Assembly: GCA_937924855.1 (NCBI GenBank)
Contig: CALEYQ010000005.1
Span: 1-51,505, forward strand
Direction of reading: 5' to 3'
Length of the DNA: 51,505 nt
Source: an uncultured Bacteroidota bacterium
GTDB lineage: Bacteria; Bacteroidota; Bacteroidia; JADZBD01
In this document: one piece after another, positions 1-8,374 of the stretch
How positions within the stretch are numbered: position 1 is the first letter of the stretch
Layout: each line of letters begins with the position of its first letter
Position numbers and translations under genes: made by a program
Notes under the pieces: model-generated
The model's input: the letters and a program-made list of their open reading frames with translations, nothing else
Told to the model about the DNA's origin: nothing
Database searches by the model: none

Positions 1-2332
1 CGACGTGATGGTAACCATAGGAGCGGGTTTCGGAGCTGCCTGATATACCAGGGTGGTGGATTTGGAATCCATACCGTTGGCATTGGCTGCTTTTATTTCA
101 ACAAGGTTGGAACCGGGATTCAGGGTAAGATTCATGCTGAGCGCTTTGGTTCCCATGTTATAGGAGAATCCGGTAAATGGCGTTCCGTTTACAACCACAC
201 TGATTTCGTTGGCACCGGCAACATTGAGTACCGATCCGGTTACGGTTGCTGAAGCAGTTGTTACCACATGCGGATTGGTAATTGGCGACGTGATGGTAAC
301 CATAGGAGCGGGTTTCGGAGCTGCCTGATATACCAGGGTGTGATTTTTTGAATCACTACCGTTACTGTTGCTGGCAGTTATTTCTACCAGGTTTGAACCG
401 GGATTCAAAGAGGGACTCATCGTAAGGATCTTGGTTCCCATATTATATGAGAAACCTGAATAGGGTTGTCCGTTCAGGGTAACACTGATTTCGTTTGTTG
501 ATGCCACATTGGTTACCGTAGCAGTTACGGTAGCATTGGGCGTAGAAACCACGTGCGGATTGGAAATGGGCGATGTGATTACAACCTGAGGAGCGGGTTT
601 GGGTTGTGCCGAATACATAATTGTGGTGTTCTTTCCATCGGTTCCGTTAGCATTCGAAGCAGTGATAGAAATCACATTGGCACCCTGAATGAGATTCACA
701 TTCATGGAAAGCACCTTGGAGGAAGTGCTGTAGGTAAATCCGGAGAAGGGCTGTCCATTAACGGTTACGGAAATCTCATTTTGTGAGTTTACGTTAAAGA
801 CATTGGCCATTACCATTTGCGGACTAACCGTTGTATTGAGCGGATTTACTGCAGGGTTGGTAATTATTACCTGGGGTCCGGGTTTCGGAGTGGTTTTGTA
901 AGTAATAACGGTCGACTTCGATTCGGTTCCATTGGAATTGGTAGCGGTAATGGTTACCACGTTACTTCCTTCAATCAGATTTGCATTGAAAGCAAGCTGC
1001 TTGGTGGAAGCGGTATAAATAAAGCCGGTAACAGGATTTCCATTCAGATCAACCTGGATTTGAGAGTTGTTTACCACATTCAGCACCGTGGCTTTCACAT
1101 AAATGGTTTGTGTAGGTGAGGTATATGGATTTACCGCAGGATTCAAATATGTAATCTGGGGCTTTGGTCCTGCCGGAGCGGGATTGTAAAGGATAGTCGT
1201 GGTGCGGCTGTCGATACCAACATTGTTGGTGGCTGTAATGGTTACTACATTACTTCCCTGAATCAGGTTGAGCGCCATGTTCAACTGGTCGGAATTGGCA
1301 TTGTATCCGAAGTTATAAACCGGACTTCCGTTTACGGTTACCTGAATCTCGTTTTTCGAAGCCACATTCGATACACGGGCAATCACATTCATGGCAGCCA
1401 CAACAGAAGTATAAGGGTCGTTGGAGGGAGTAATAAACTCCACTTCAGGACGCATGGGCTTGGGCTGATCGATGTAGTTGATGGTAACTGATTTGGTATC
1501 GGTGCCGAAATTATTTTTTGCGGTGATAATAACGGTGTTCATACCGGGCATTAATCCGGCATTGAAGGTTACCGTTTTGTTGAAGGCATTATAATTGAAG
1601 TTTACCCCGGTTTTATTGTTAATCATCACGGTAATATCATTCCCGCTGTTCACATTCAAAACAGAAGCGCTAACGGGCACCATAGATACGGTAGCGTTGA
1701 AAGGATTGCTGCCGGGGTTAAGTATGGTTACAATGGGTTTCATGCCCTGATCAGGAATCTGGGTGGGCTGATAACTGATGGTTAATGTTTTGCTGTCGGA
1801 ACCTGCGGCATTGGTGGCAGTAACCACGAGAATGTTTGTACCCTGAAGATTATTGGTTGTGAAGTTCAGGTTTCCGTTGGCAGCATTATAAGTATAGTTA
1901 CTTACATTACTTCCGTTGAAAACAACATTCAGTTGCGATTTGTTTTCAATGTGTTGAATGTAGGCGGTAACGTTAGTGTTGGGTACATTGGTTACATGCG
2001 GATTGTCGGGTGGCGTAATGAAGCTCACCATCGGCATGGGTCGCATGTCAGGACCGGTATAATTGATGGAAACCGTTTTGCTGTCGGCTCCGAATTTGTT
2101 CGTGGCCCGGATCTCGAGCGTATTTATTCCCGGAATCAGCATGGCATTTACCGAAATGCTCTTGCTGTTGGGATCCCAGGTGAAATTAGAATGGGTGGCT
2201 CCGTTAAGTTTAACACGGATGCTGCTCTGGTAACTGATGTTTGTTACGGATCCTGTTACTACAATATTTTGCTGATTCCATGGGTAAGGTGAGGGGTTAG
2301 CTGCAGGGAATCCTATGATAACCTGTGGAGGA
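1..2332 (-). repeat. Tandem 285-bp coding repeats (8 complete units plus part of a ninth)
   Basis: The DNA coding for the repeats recurs with a period of about 285 bp. The stretch starting cgacgtgatggtaaccatag occurs at 1 and again at 286, almost identical over a whole unit. Units nearest the left edge are most alike and those towards the N-terminus (around 2300) are most diverged. This gradient suggests recent unit duplication at the C-terminal side, so copy number probably varies between strains and assemblies may collapse here. Confidence 0.9.
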
Positions 2333-3255
2333 TTTCCGGAAGCTGTGAAGTTATCGGGGTTGTTATTTCCGGTGGTGTTGTTCCTCCGGATAGTATCCAC
2401 CCCGGTGCTTCTGTTTCTGCCACCCAGGTAAAATCGCAGGTAACCGCTGGCGTAATGATAATAATCGTTGGTGCCGGTTTTCGTGTTGTTGTTGGTCCAC
2501 TGTTTACCATCCAGCAAATCGTCAAAGGGCAGGGTTACTTTGTATTCGAAGCCGAGTGAAGCGTGTTTGCCCAGCATAAATCCGAGACCAACACCTCCGC
2601 TAACCATGAAGTGCCACTGGGGGTCGGTATGTTTTTCACCGGGTGTTTCGTATTTGCCGTCGTACATGGCCTGCAACTGATCCAGGGCTGGCGACTGGCT
2701 TCCGCTGGAATCAACTGTGGAGAAATCATACATTTTTCCCTTCCCGTCAAGTAAGTCCATCAGCGGGCGATACTCCGAGCCACCTGCACCACCAAACACA
2801 TAAAGTAATATGCCTGTTCTCTTTCTCAGTTTGTTGGCCCCAAGCATCAGTTCCAGTGAAACCTCACCGTATTTGGTGCGGTAGTTATGATAATAATAAC
2901 CCTGTTGGGTGTAATTGACCGAAGTATCCAGGGTTCCGTTAAGAACCACATTGTTTTTCAAACCCGTTGAGCGTGTATAATCATACCCGTAAGTGGTTCC
3001 CCCCAGATAACGGAATCTCCAGCCAATGTCGAAAGGTGAATTGGTGTTCTGGAGGTAGTATTTTCCCAGGGTTAAACCTCCGGCAAGCCCGGCCAGGTTT
3101 TTATCTACGTCGTTGGTTTGCCAGGTCCCTCCCATGTTGAATCCAAGGAACCAGCGATTGTCAAGGCGTGCAGAAACCTGTGAAAATGAGTTGTTTACAC
3201 AGGTTAAAAGGAAAAAGCAAATAATTGCAGTTGTTTGGGTAATGAACTTTTTCAT
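1..3255 (-). CDS. Giant envelope protein: barrel-like N-terminus plus tandem 95-residue repeats (3' end outside window)
   Basis: The frame is open for 1085 codons from ATG at 3255 to the window edge, so the C-terminus is missing. Residues 1-25 are a signal peptide ending SFSQ. Residues about 26-290 are rich in Gly, Tyr and aromatic/hydrophobic alternation (GGVGLGFMLGKHASLGFEYK) and look like a small outer-membrane beta-barrel. A short Asn/Thr-rich linker follows, then eight full repeats of about 95 residues and the start of a ninth. Each repeat runs P-x-V-x-I-T-x-P..NP, a V-x-N-V segment, an NEI-V-VNG strand, SYN, then L-x-x-G-x-N-x-V-x-I-x-A-x-N and G-x-D-S-K, typical of Ig-like beta-sandwich modules. 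An anchored surface stalk or adhesin is my inference; no catalytic motif is seen. A later OmpA-like or sorting domain could lie beyond the edge. Confidence 0.85.
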   Translation of the reverse strand, partial: MKKFITQTTAIICFFLLTCVNNSFSQVSARLDNRWFLGFNMGGTWQTNDVDKNLAGLAGGLTLGKYYLQNTNSPFDIGWRFRYLGGTTYGYDYTRSTGLKNNVVLNGTLDTSVNYTQQGYYYHNYRTKYGEVSLELMLGANKLRKRTGILLYVFGGAGGSEYRPLMDLLDGKGKMYDFSTVDSSGSQSPALDQLQAMYDGKYETPGEKHTDPQWHFMVSGGVGLGFMLGKHASLGFEYKVTLPFDDLLDGKQWTNNNTKTGTNDYYHYASGYLRFYLGGRNRSTGVDTIRRNNTTGNNNPDNFTASGNPPQVIIGFPAANPSPYPWNQQNIVVTGSVTNISYQSSIRVKLNGATHSNFTWDPNSKSISVNAMLIPGINTLEIRATNKFGADSKTVSINYTGPDMRPMPMVSFITPPDNPHVTNVPNTNVTAYIQHIENKSQLNVVFNGSNVSNYTYNAANGNLNFTTNNLQGTNILVVTATNAAGSDSKTLTISYQPTQIPDQGMKPIVTILNPGSNPFNATVSMVPVSASVLNVNSGNDITVMINNKTGVNFNYNAFNKTVTFNAGLMPGMNTVIITAKNNFGTDTKSVTINYIDQPKPMRPEVEFITPSNDPYTSVVAAMNVIARVSNVASKNEIQVTVNGSPVYNFGYNANSDQLNMALNLIQGSNVVTITATNNVGIDSRTTTILYNPAPAGPKPQITYLNPAVNPYTSPTQTIYVKATVLNVVNNSQIQVDLNGNPVTGFIYTASTKQLAFNANLIEGSNVVTITATNSNGTESKSTVITYKTTPKPGPQVIITNPAVNPLNTTVSPQMVMANVFNVNSQNEISVTVNGQPFSGFTYSTSSKVLSMNVNLIQGANVISITASNANGTDGKNTTIMYSAQPKPAPQVVITSPISNPHVVSTPNATVTATVTNVASTNEISVTLNGQPYSGFSYNMGTKILTMSPSLNPGSNLVEITASNSNGSDSKNHTLVYQAAPKPAPMVTITSPITNPHVVTTASATVTGSVLNVAGANEISVVVNGTPFTGFSYNMGTKALSMNLTLNPGSNLVEIKAANANGMDSKSTTLVYQAAPKPAPMVTITS

Positions 3256-3324
3256 ACAACGGGGTTTTCGTTTCAGGGGCATTTACATTTATTATGCCAA
3301 AGTCTAAAAATAGGGTTTTTAGGC

Positions 3325-5163
3325 TTATCCGGACCACTTTTCAAGGGGGCCTCCTTTTTTAAAAAGACGGTCTGTGAGAACCTTTATTTCCGGGCTTTCT
3401 TCAAGTACCGGAGCATGGTGGGGTTTGGCCCTTGCATCTATAATCAGACTGCCCCGGCAATACCAGTGTTTGAATTCCATCCCTGAATCGATGCCGTAGA
3501 TATCGTGGGATGGATTCGAACGGGTAAAAGTGTTCCAGAGAAAATTGGCCAATGAAGCGGCCGTAAAATTTTTATCATCGCTGATAATTATAAGGGGAAT
3601 TCTTGTTTCCCCGGTAAAGTACCCGCCTCCTAAACTTTTGAGCTTTTCCGCGAAACCTGAAATTTCTTTTGCCGCCGTTTCATAGTCCGTAAAAGGCGCA
3701 ATTTCAGCTACTCCAACCCCCGGGATAATCATTTTAACCAGATTTTTTATTTCAGCCGGTAGGGCATCCTGATTTGGGGCCAGACTTCTGACGGGGTTCC
3801 CATGCGCCGCAAAAATTACCTTACTGCCCGCATTTACATCGGTTCCTGAATAATCCAGCGTGTCGATGGTAGTCTGGGTTTGAAAATGCAGGTCTCTGGT
3901 AAAATCAATGCGCTCAAGAACATGAGAAAAAAATCCGGGAATGTTTTTGGTGGAGAGATTTTTGTTTTCCCCCGGGTCGGTGATGAATAGGTATTTGGCC
4001 AGCGAGAGTTGTCCGGTTCCCAAAATCTTATTCGCCTGGGTAAGCAACTCCATGGGTCTTTGCTTGTTTTCGAATGGGGTGTAGCGCTCTTTTCCAATGG
4101 CCAGCAACAGCGGATGAACACCGGCCTCATCCACGGCATTTACTTCCCGCACCCCGGGAAGTTCTGAAGGAATCAGATCTCCGGTGAGTTCATGAATCAG
4201 CCATCCGAAAATACTGTCTTCCATGGGCGGCCTTCCCACAACCGTAAATGGCCATATAGCGCCGCTGCGGTGATAAACATTTTCAATTTTTAAAACCGGA
4301 TAAGGATGTTTCAGCGAATAATATCCGAGATGATCACCAAAAGGACCTTCGGGTTTGGTTATGTCATGGTCAACGGTTCCGGTAATCAGAAAATCGGCCT
4401 CTCCGGGAATAAAAAATCCCTGTTTGTGATTATACCTGAATCTGCGGCCGCCTAATAATCCTGCAAATGCTATCTCCGGTAAATCTTCCGGAAGGGGCAT
4501 AACGGCAGCCAGGGTAAAGGAAGGGGGGCCGCCCGCAAAAACGGAAACTTTAAGTGGTGCTCCGCCTTCTTTGGCTTTGGTTTGATGAATTCCTATACCC
4601 CTGTGAATCTGATAATGCAAACCAAATTCTTTTCCGGCCTCGTAATCGTTTCCATTCATCTGAATCCGGTACATCCCCAGATTGCTAAATCGTATTCCCG
4701 GACGGGTAGGATCTTCGCTGTAAACCAGAGGCAGTGTCATAAATCCTCCTCCGTCTTTTGGCCATGATTTTATGGCGGGAAGACTGTGGGCCGGGGTTGA
4801 ATGTTTTAAAACGGGAAGAAATCCTGTTTTTTTGGGAAAAGCGTTTTTTAAATTAAATGCGTTGCTCAGGGGCGAGGAAAAGAAGGAAGCAGGATTTTTT
4901 TTCAGGTTCATTATTTTCCGGCATGAAGAAAGCGTACTCCGGAAAATAAATTCAGTTCGCTCACGGGTTCCGAATAAATTAGATACCGCCGGGAATGGCG
5001 AGTTTTTTACATTTTTAAAAAGCAGGGCTGGTCCGCCGGCTCTAAAAACCCTCAGGTGAATGGCAGCCATTTCCAGGTTTGGATCAACGCTTTCCTCAAT
5101 GCTTACCAGTCGGCCCGTGCGCTCAAGGTCGCTTACGCATTGCCGGAGAGAACTATATTTCAT
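3325..5163 (-). CDS. UbiD family decarboxylase
   Basis: Predicted prenylated-FMN-dependent (de)carboxylase of the UbiD family, 612 aa, a little longer than E. coli UbiD (about 500). Visible family motifs: N-terminal LRQCVSDLERTGRLV with the usual SIEESVDPNLEMAAI; NLGMYRIQM at 161-169; the HRG-containing QIHRGIGIH at about 185-193; a GGPPSFTLAAVMPLPE stretch after 210; and the signature EGPFGDHLGYYS at 272-283, which supplies acidic active-site residues in the family. In Bacteroidota such genes are often assigned to menaquinone or ubiquinone-like ring decarboxylation, but the substrate cannot be read from sequence. No UbiX flavin prenyltransferase is in the window. The M1 peptidase gene ends upstream with only 12 bp between them, so co-transcription is plausible. 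Confidence 0.9.
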   Translation of the reverse strand: MKYSSLRQCVSDLERTGRLVSIEESVDPNLEMAAIHLRVFRAGGPALLFKNVKNSPFPAVSNLFGTRERTEFIFRSTLSSCRKIMNLKKNPASFFSSPLSNAFNLKNAFPKKTGFLPVLKHSTPAHSLPAIKSWPKDGGGFMTLPLVYSEDPTRPGIRFSNLGMYRIQMNGNDYEAGKEFGLHYQIHRGIGIHQTKAKEGGAPLKVSVFAGGPPSFTLAAVMPLPEDLPEIAFAGLLGGRRFRYNHKQGFFIPGEADFLITGTVDHDITKPEGPFGDHLGYYSLKHPYPVLKIENVYHRSGAIWPFTVVGRPPMEDSIFGWLIHELTGDLIPSELPGVREVNAVDEAGVHPLLLAIGKERYTPFENKQRPMELLTQANKILGTGQLSLAKYLFITDPGENKNLSTKNIPGFFSHVLERIDFTRDLHFQTQTTIDTLDYSGTDVNAGSKVIFAAHGNPVRSLAPNQDALPAEIKNLVKMIIPGVGVAEIAPFTDYETAAKEISGFAEKLKSLGGGYFTGETRIPLIIISDDKNFTAASLANFLWNTFTRSNPSHDIYGIDSGMEFKHWYCRGSLIIDARAKPHHAPVLEESPEIKVLTDRLFKKGGPLEKWSG

Positions 5164-5175
5164 AGAGAATCCGGA

Positions 5176-7617
5176 TCAAAATCGGGTGATAATGAATTTT
5201 TCATTCCCGCAGGGCATCCCTTTTTTCAACCACTCGGCAAAATACAAGCCGGGTTTTTCAGCGCTGAGGTCTATCCGTGTGGAGCCATAGAAGTTTCCTG
5301 TACGGTAAATTTCTCTTCCGGTAAGGTCTCTGATAATGACTACCGACGAGGCGCTTGCATCTCCACCGCAATCCAGGGTAAACAGCCCCGTTCCGGGGTT
5401 GGGATACAAACTGAATTTTTGGTTTTGCTTTACGGATTTTACATCTCCCATGAGATAGTCCTTAACGGCAATGGCATATTCTCCCGCACGGATCGAATCG
5501 AGCTTCACCGTGCCATAGCGATCGCCCGGGTTTCCAATGGTTTTGGTTTGCCAGGGCCACAAACTCCATTCTCCCTGAGGTCCGGTACGGTAAAGTACAA
5601 CAACAGAGTCTTCAAGATTGCCCGAAGGAATTATGGGATTGTCAAGATATCCACCTCCTCCGCCACTGGTTATCCGTCCGTCATAAGTTACCGTGGCGCT
5701 TGCGGTAAAGGAAGCCGGAAATATCCCGGATAATTTCCAATACCTCCAGGGGGAAAGCCGGTAAGGAATTCCCCAGGTTTTAAAGGAATCGGGTGCTGCA
5801 TAGTTGTGCTCCACATACACAAAAGCTGAATCGCTGGTGATGCTGGTGTTCTGCACATTGATCTGCATACGACCCCGCATGGAAATCAAAAAATGGTTTC
5901 CTGTGGTTTTGATGGTTTTTAAATCCTGTGTTTTGGAATCGGATATTTTGGCGTCCATGTTGATGCCGGTGAAAACAGGAGCAAAGGGAAGGGTGAATGT
6001 ATAATTGGCGTATTGCCCGCTCATGGAAATAAGTCTTTTCTCTTCGGCCCAGTTGGCGGCTTTAAAAGTAAGTTCCAAAGGCACTCCGTTAAAATAATTC
6101 GGTGAGCCCACTTTCTTCTGTTTCACATAAACGCTCACATTGAAATTGTTTCCGGCGGGTGTTACCTTGAAAGAGTCGATTGAAAAATGCGGAAATCCTC
6201 CGTTGAGAACCCAGTCGTTGAAAAAATTGTTCAGGTTGGTTTGCGTGGCAGCCGCCATCTGATTCCGGAAATCCAGGGCATCAAGGTCTTTGAAGGCATA
6301 GGTGTTTATGACGGATTTTAAGCCCAGGAAAAACAGGCTGTCGCCCAGATACCCACGGAGGGTATGCGCCACATCGGCTCCTTTTTTGTAAACATGATCG
6401 CCGTAAGTGTACTGATGCGGCATATTGCTGATGGGTCGGTAACCTCCTTCCAGATGATGGGCATAATGAACCACAAAATCATGGTTTGCCGCTACATTAC
6501 TTTTATAGGTGGGCAATCCATACCGGCCTTCCAGAAAAATGAACTCGGAATAGGTTGCCATTCCTTCGTTAATCCACATATCGCCTTCGGTGCGACAGGT
6601 AGCTAAATCGCCCCACCACTGATGGGAAAATTCATGGGCCATTAGAGTCTCGTATGTTAATAACCCGTTAGCTGCCAGGGCAGGATAGGCTATGTTGGTG
6701 GAGTGTTCCATGGCACCGCTTGAAAAAGGTACCAGACAAAATCCAATACGATTCCATTGATAGGGTCCGTATCTGTTTTCAAAGGTGGTGAGTGCGGAGG
6801 GCAGGTTTATGAATGAGTTTTTGAGATTTGTAGTGTCCAGGGGTACTGCGGTAAGATAAACGGGAATGGGTCCGTTCATTCCGTTAAAGGTTTGATTAAC
6901 ATGGGTATAATTGGCAACGGCAACCGAGGCGAGGTAGGTTGGAATTTCATCATCGAGTTTCCAGGTGCGGATCCGAATGGGGCCATTGGTTACATCGGCA
7001 TCCAGATATCCATTGCAATAGGCAATTTTTCCATTGGAGGTGCTTATCCGGAATTCGTATTTGCTGCGTTCCACAAAATTGTCGAAGCAGGGAAACCAAA
7101 CCCTGCCGAAATTATGGGGATTGGCCGCAAAGCCCACGCCGAGATTGAAAGCATAGCCGGCAGAAAAATAAAATCCTCCCCAACCCGAGGCATCCATCCG
7201 GGGCTTGCCATGGTAATAGACTGCCACCTCAGTTGTGTCGCCAATATTGATGGCCGAAGGAAGCTGAACAATGAGCAGGGTGTCGTTGTAGGTATAGGTA
7301 AGGGAATTGGTTTGAAGTCTGATGCTGTCGATCCTGAGTTTAAGTAAATCGAGACTGAGGGTTGAAATGTTATTCATTTTGGGGACAAATTTTACCAGGC
7401 AGCCACCGCGGATGGTATCGGTGGTAAAATCCGTTATGTCCAGAATAATGGTGTATTTCAGAATGTCGATGGTGTCGGAGCGGGCATTATCTGCCGTTAA
7501 CCCGGGCGGATGGTAATTCCGGTGGGCTGTTTCCTTGAATTTTTTGCAACAGATTTCAGATTCCTGGGCCTTGAGCATAAGGGGCAGCAGGAATAAAATG
7601 GGAATTAATTTTTTCAT
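5176..7617 (-). CDS. M1 family aminopeptidase with T9SS C-terminal sorting domain
   Basis: Secreted zinc aminopeptidase, 813 aa. Signal peptide MKKLIPILFLLPLMLKAQ. The zinc site is HEFSH at 328-332 with the third ligand Glu351 in WINEGMATY, giving the HEXXH-x18-E spacing of family M1. The exopeptidase substrate motif is GAMEH at 301-305, instead of the usual GAMEN. A catalytic Tyr equivalent probably lies in the YKKGADVAHTLRGYL region. The last 75 residues contain LYPNPGTGLF, RDLTGREIY and KPGLYF, a T9SS type A sorting domain, so the enzyme should be exported across the outer membrane and surface-attached or released. The role is probably extracellular peptide breakdown. It has its own transcript start region downstream of the lolA terminator. 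Confidence 0.93.
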   Translation of the reverse strand: MKKLIPILFLLPLMLKAQESEICCKKFKETAHRNYHPPGLTADNARSDTIDILKYTIILDITDFTTDTIRGGCLVKFVPKMNNISTLSLDLLKLRIDSIRLQTNSLTYTYNDTLLIVQLPSAINIGDTTEVAVYYHGKPRMDASGWGGFYFSAGYAFNLGVGFAANPHNFGRVWFPCFDNFVERSKYEFRISTSNGKIAYCNGYLDADVTNGPIRIRTWKLDDEIPTYLASVAVANYTHVNQTFNGMNGPIPVYLTAVPLDTTNLKNSFINLPSALTTFENRYGPYQWNRIGFCLVPFSSGAMEHSTNIAYPALAANGLLTYETLMAHEFSHQWWGDLATCRTEGDMWINEGMATYSEFIFLEGRYGLPTYKSNVAANHDFVVHYAHHLEGGYRPISNMPHQYTYGDHVYKKGADVAHTLRGYLGDSLFFLGLKSVINTYAFKDLDALDFRNQMAAATQTNLNNFFNDWVLNGGFPHFSIDSFKVTPAGNNFNVSVYVKQKKVGSPNYFNGVPLELTFKAANWAEEKRLISMSGQYANYTFTLPFAPVFTGINMDAKISDSKTQDLKTIKTTGNHFLISMRGRMQINVQNTSITSDSAFVYVEHNYAAPDSFKTWGIPYRLSPWRYWKLSGIFPASFTASATVTYDGRITSGGGGGYLDNPIIPSGNLEDSVVVLYRTGPQGEWSLWPWQTKTIGNPGDRYGTVKLDSIRAGEYAIAVKDYLMGDVKSVKQNQKFSLYPNPGTGLFTLDCGGDASASSVVIIRDLTGREIYRTGNFYGSTRIDLSAEKPGLYFAEWLKKGMPCGNEKFIITRF

Positions 7618-7640
7618 AGGCGCGAAAACCTAAAAATAAC

Positions 7641-7664
7641 AAAAAAACCCCGGAAACCGGGGTT
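7641..7664 (-). terminator. Rho-independent terminator after ftsK-lolA
   Basis: An 8-bp perfect stem (aaccccgg / ccggggtt, 7646-7664) with an AAA loop. On the minus strand it is followed by seven T residues (complement of 7641-7647). It lies 23 bp after the lolA stop and upstream of the M1 peptidase start. Confidence 0.9.
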
Positions 7665-7686
7665 AATTTTCAAGAGCCGGAAAGGC

Positions 7687-8361
7687 CTAGTTTTCTTTCA
7701 GATCTATGAGTTCGTAGCCGGGGTAGTCCGACATTTTCAGGCTGAACATGCCCTCATTTGTTTCGGTGTAACAGCTGAATGACTTAATGTTGATCTGTGT
7801 AATGCTGGCATCCTTATTCAGGATTTTAAGCGCAGTCATTTGCTTTTTGGTCTTGTCAACATAAATCTTCACGGTGTGATAGGGTTTTTTGGCAGGATCA
7901 AGTGGATAGAGATTAATTACCTGATTCAGGGTTCCGGCAATAACTTCTTCTTTTTCAAATTTGTATTTATATCCTTTTTCATACAAGGTGAAAATATTGG
8001 TCGGGTTTACCTGGTCGGTAGATTTTGGGTCGGGTGCGTTATTTACCTGAACTTCTTTGGATTCGGAAATAACGGTCCATTGGGATTTGCCATCGCAAAT
8101 AATCTTCTGTCCTTTTACATTTAAAACGTATTTAAGGCCTTTCAGGGTAATAGATCCGGCATTTGAATCTTTTACCTTTTTGTCGGAACCGAGATTTTCA
8201 ATGGTAAAATCGGATTTGATGGAATTGCAGGCTTTTGTCTTGCTGCTTAACTCATCCAGAATAGCTTTCGCTTTTGGGTCAACTTCTTCTTTTACACCGG
8301 TTTGCGCAAAAGATAGTCCAAGACCGCAAAGAAGTAGCAGTGTTATAAGTAATTTATTCAT
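7687..8361 (-). CDS. lolA: LolA-like outer-membrane lipoprotein carrier
   Basis: Periplasmic chaperone that carries lipoproteins from the inner to the outer membrane, 224 aa. Signal peptide MNKLLITLLLLCGLGLSFAQ. The mature part has the LolA-fold pattern: a helix with AKAILDELSSKTKACNSIKSDF, strand FTIENLG, GSITLKGLKYVLNVKGQKIICDGKSQWTV (the membrane-protein-like strands and the conserved G-K-x-x-W turn), then PTNIFTLYEKGYKYKF and TLNQVINLYP. It starts 13 bp after ftsK and shares its transcript; ftsK-lolA adjacency is common in Bacteroidota to my knowledge. The stop codon is TAG, which matters for interpreting the TAG inside the cysteine desulfurase gene. Confidence 0.88.
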   Translation of the reverse strand: MNKLLITLLLLCGLGLSFAQTGVKEEVDPKAKAILDELSSKTKACNSIKSDFTIENLGSDKKVKDSNAGSITLKGLKYVLNVKGQKIICDGKSQWTVISESKEVQVNNAPDPKSTDQVNPTNIFTLYEKGYKYKFEKEEVIAGTLNQVINLYPLDPAKKPYHTVKIYVDKTKKQMTALKILNKDASITQINIKSFSCYTETNEGMFSLKMSDYPGYELIDLKEN

Positions 8362-8374
8362 TTTGAGCAGTTTT

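Noticed and set aside
1..2332. CRISPR-like or satellite repeats
   Set aside because: The 285-bp period keeps one open frame on the minus strand and codes for Ig-like modules.
5056..5733. Long plus-strand ORF of 225 codons
   Set aside because: It is antisense to the UbiD and M1 peptidase genes, which have strong family motifs.
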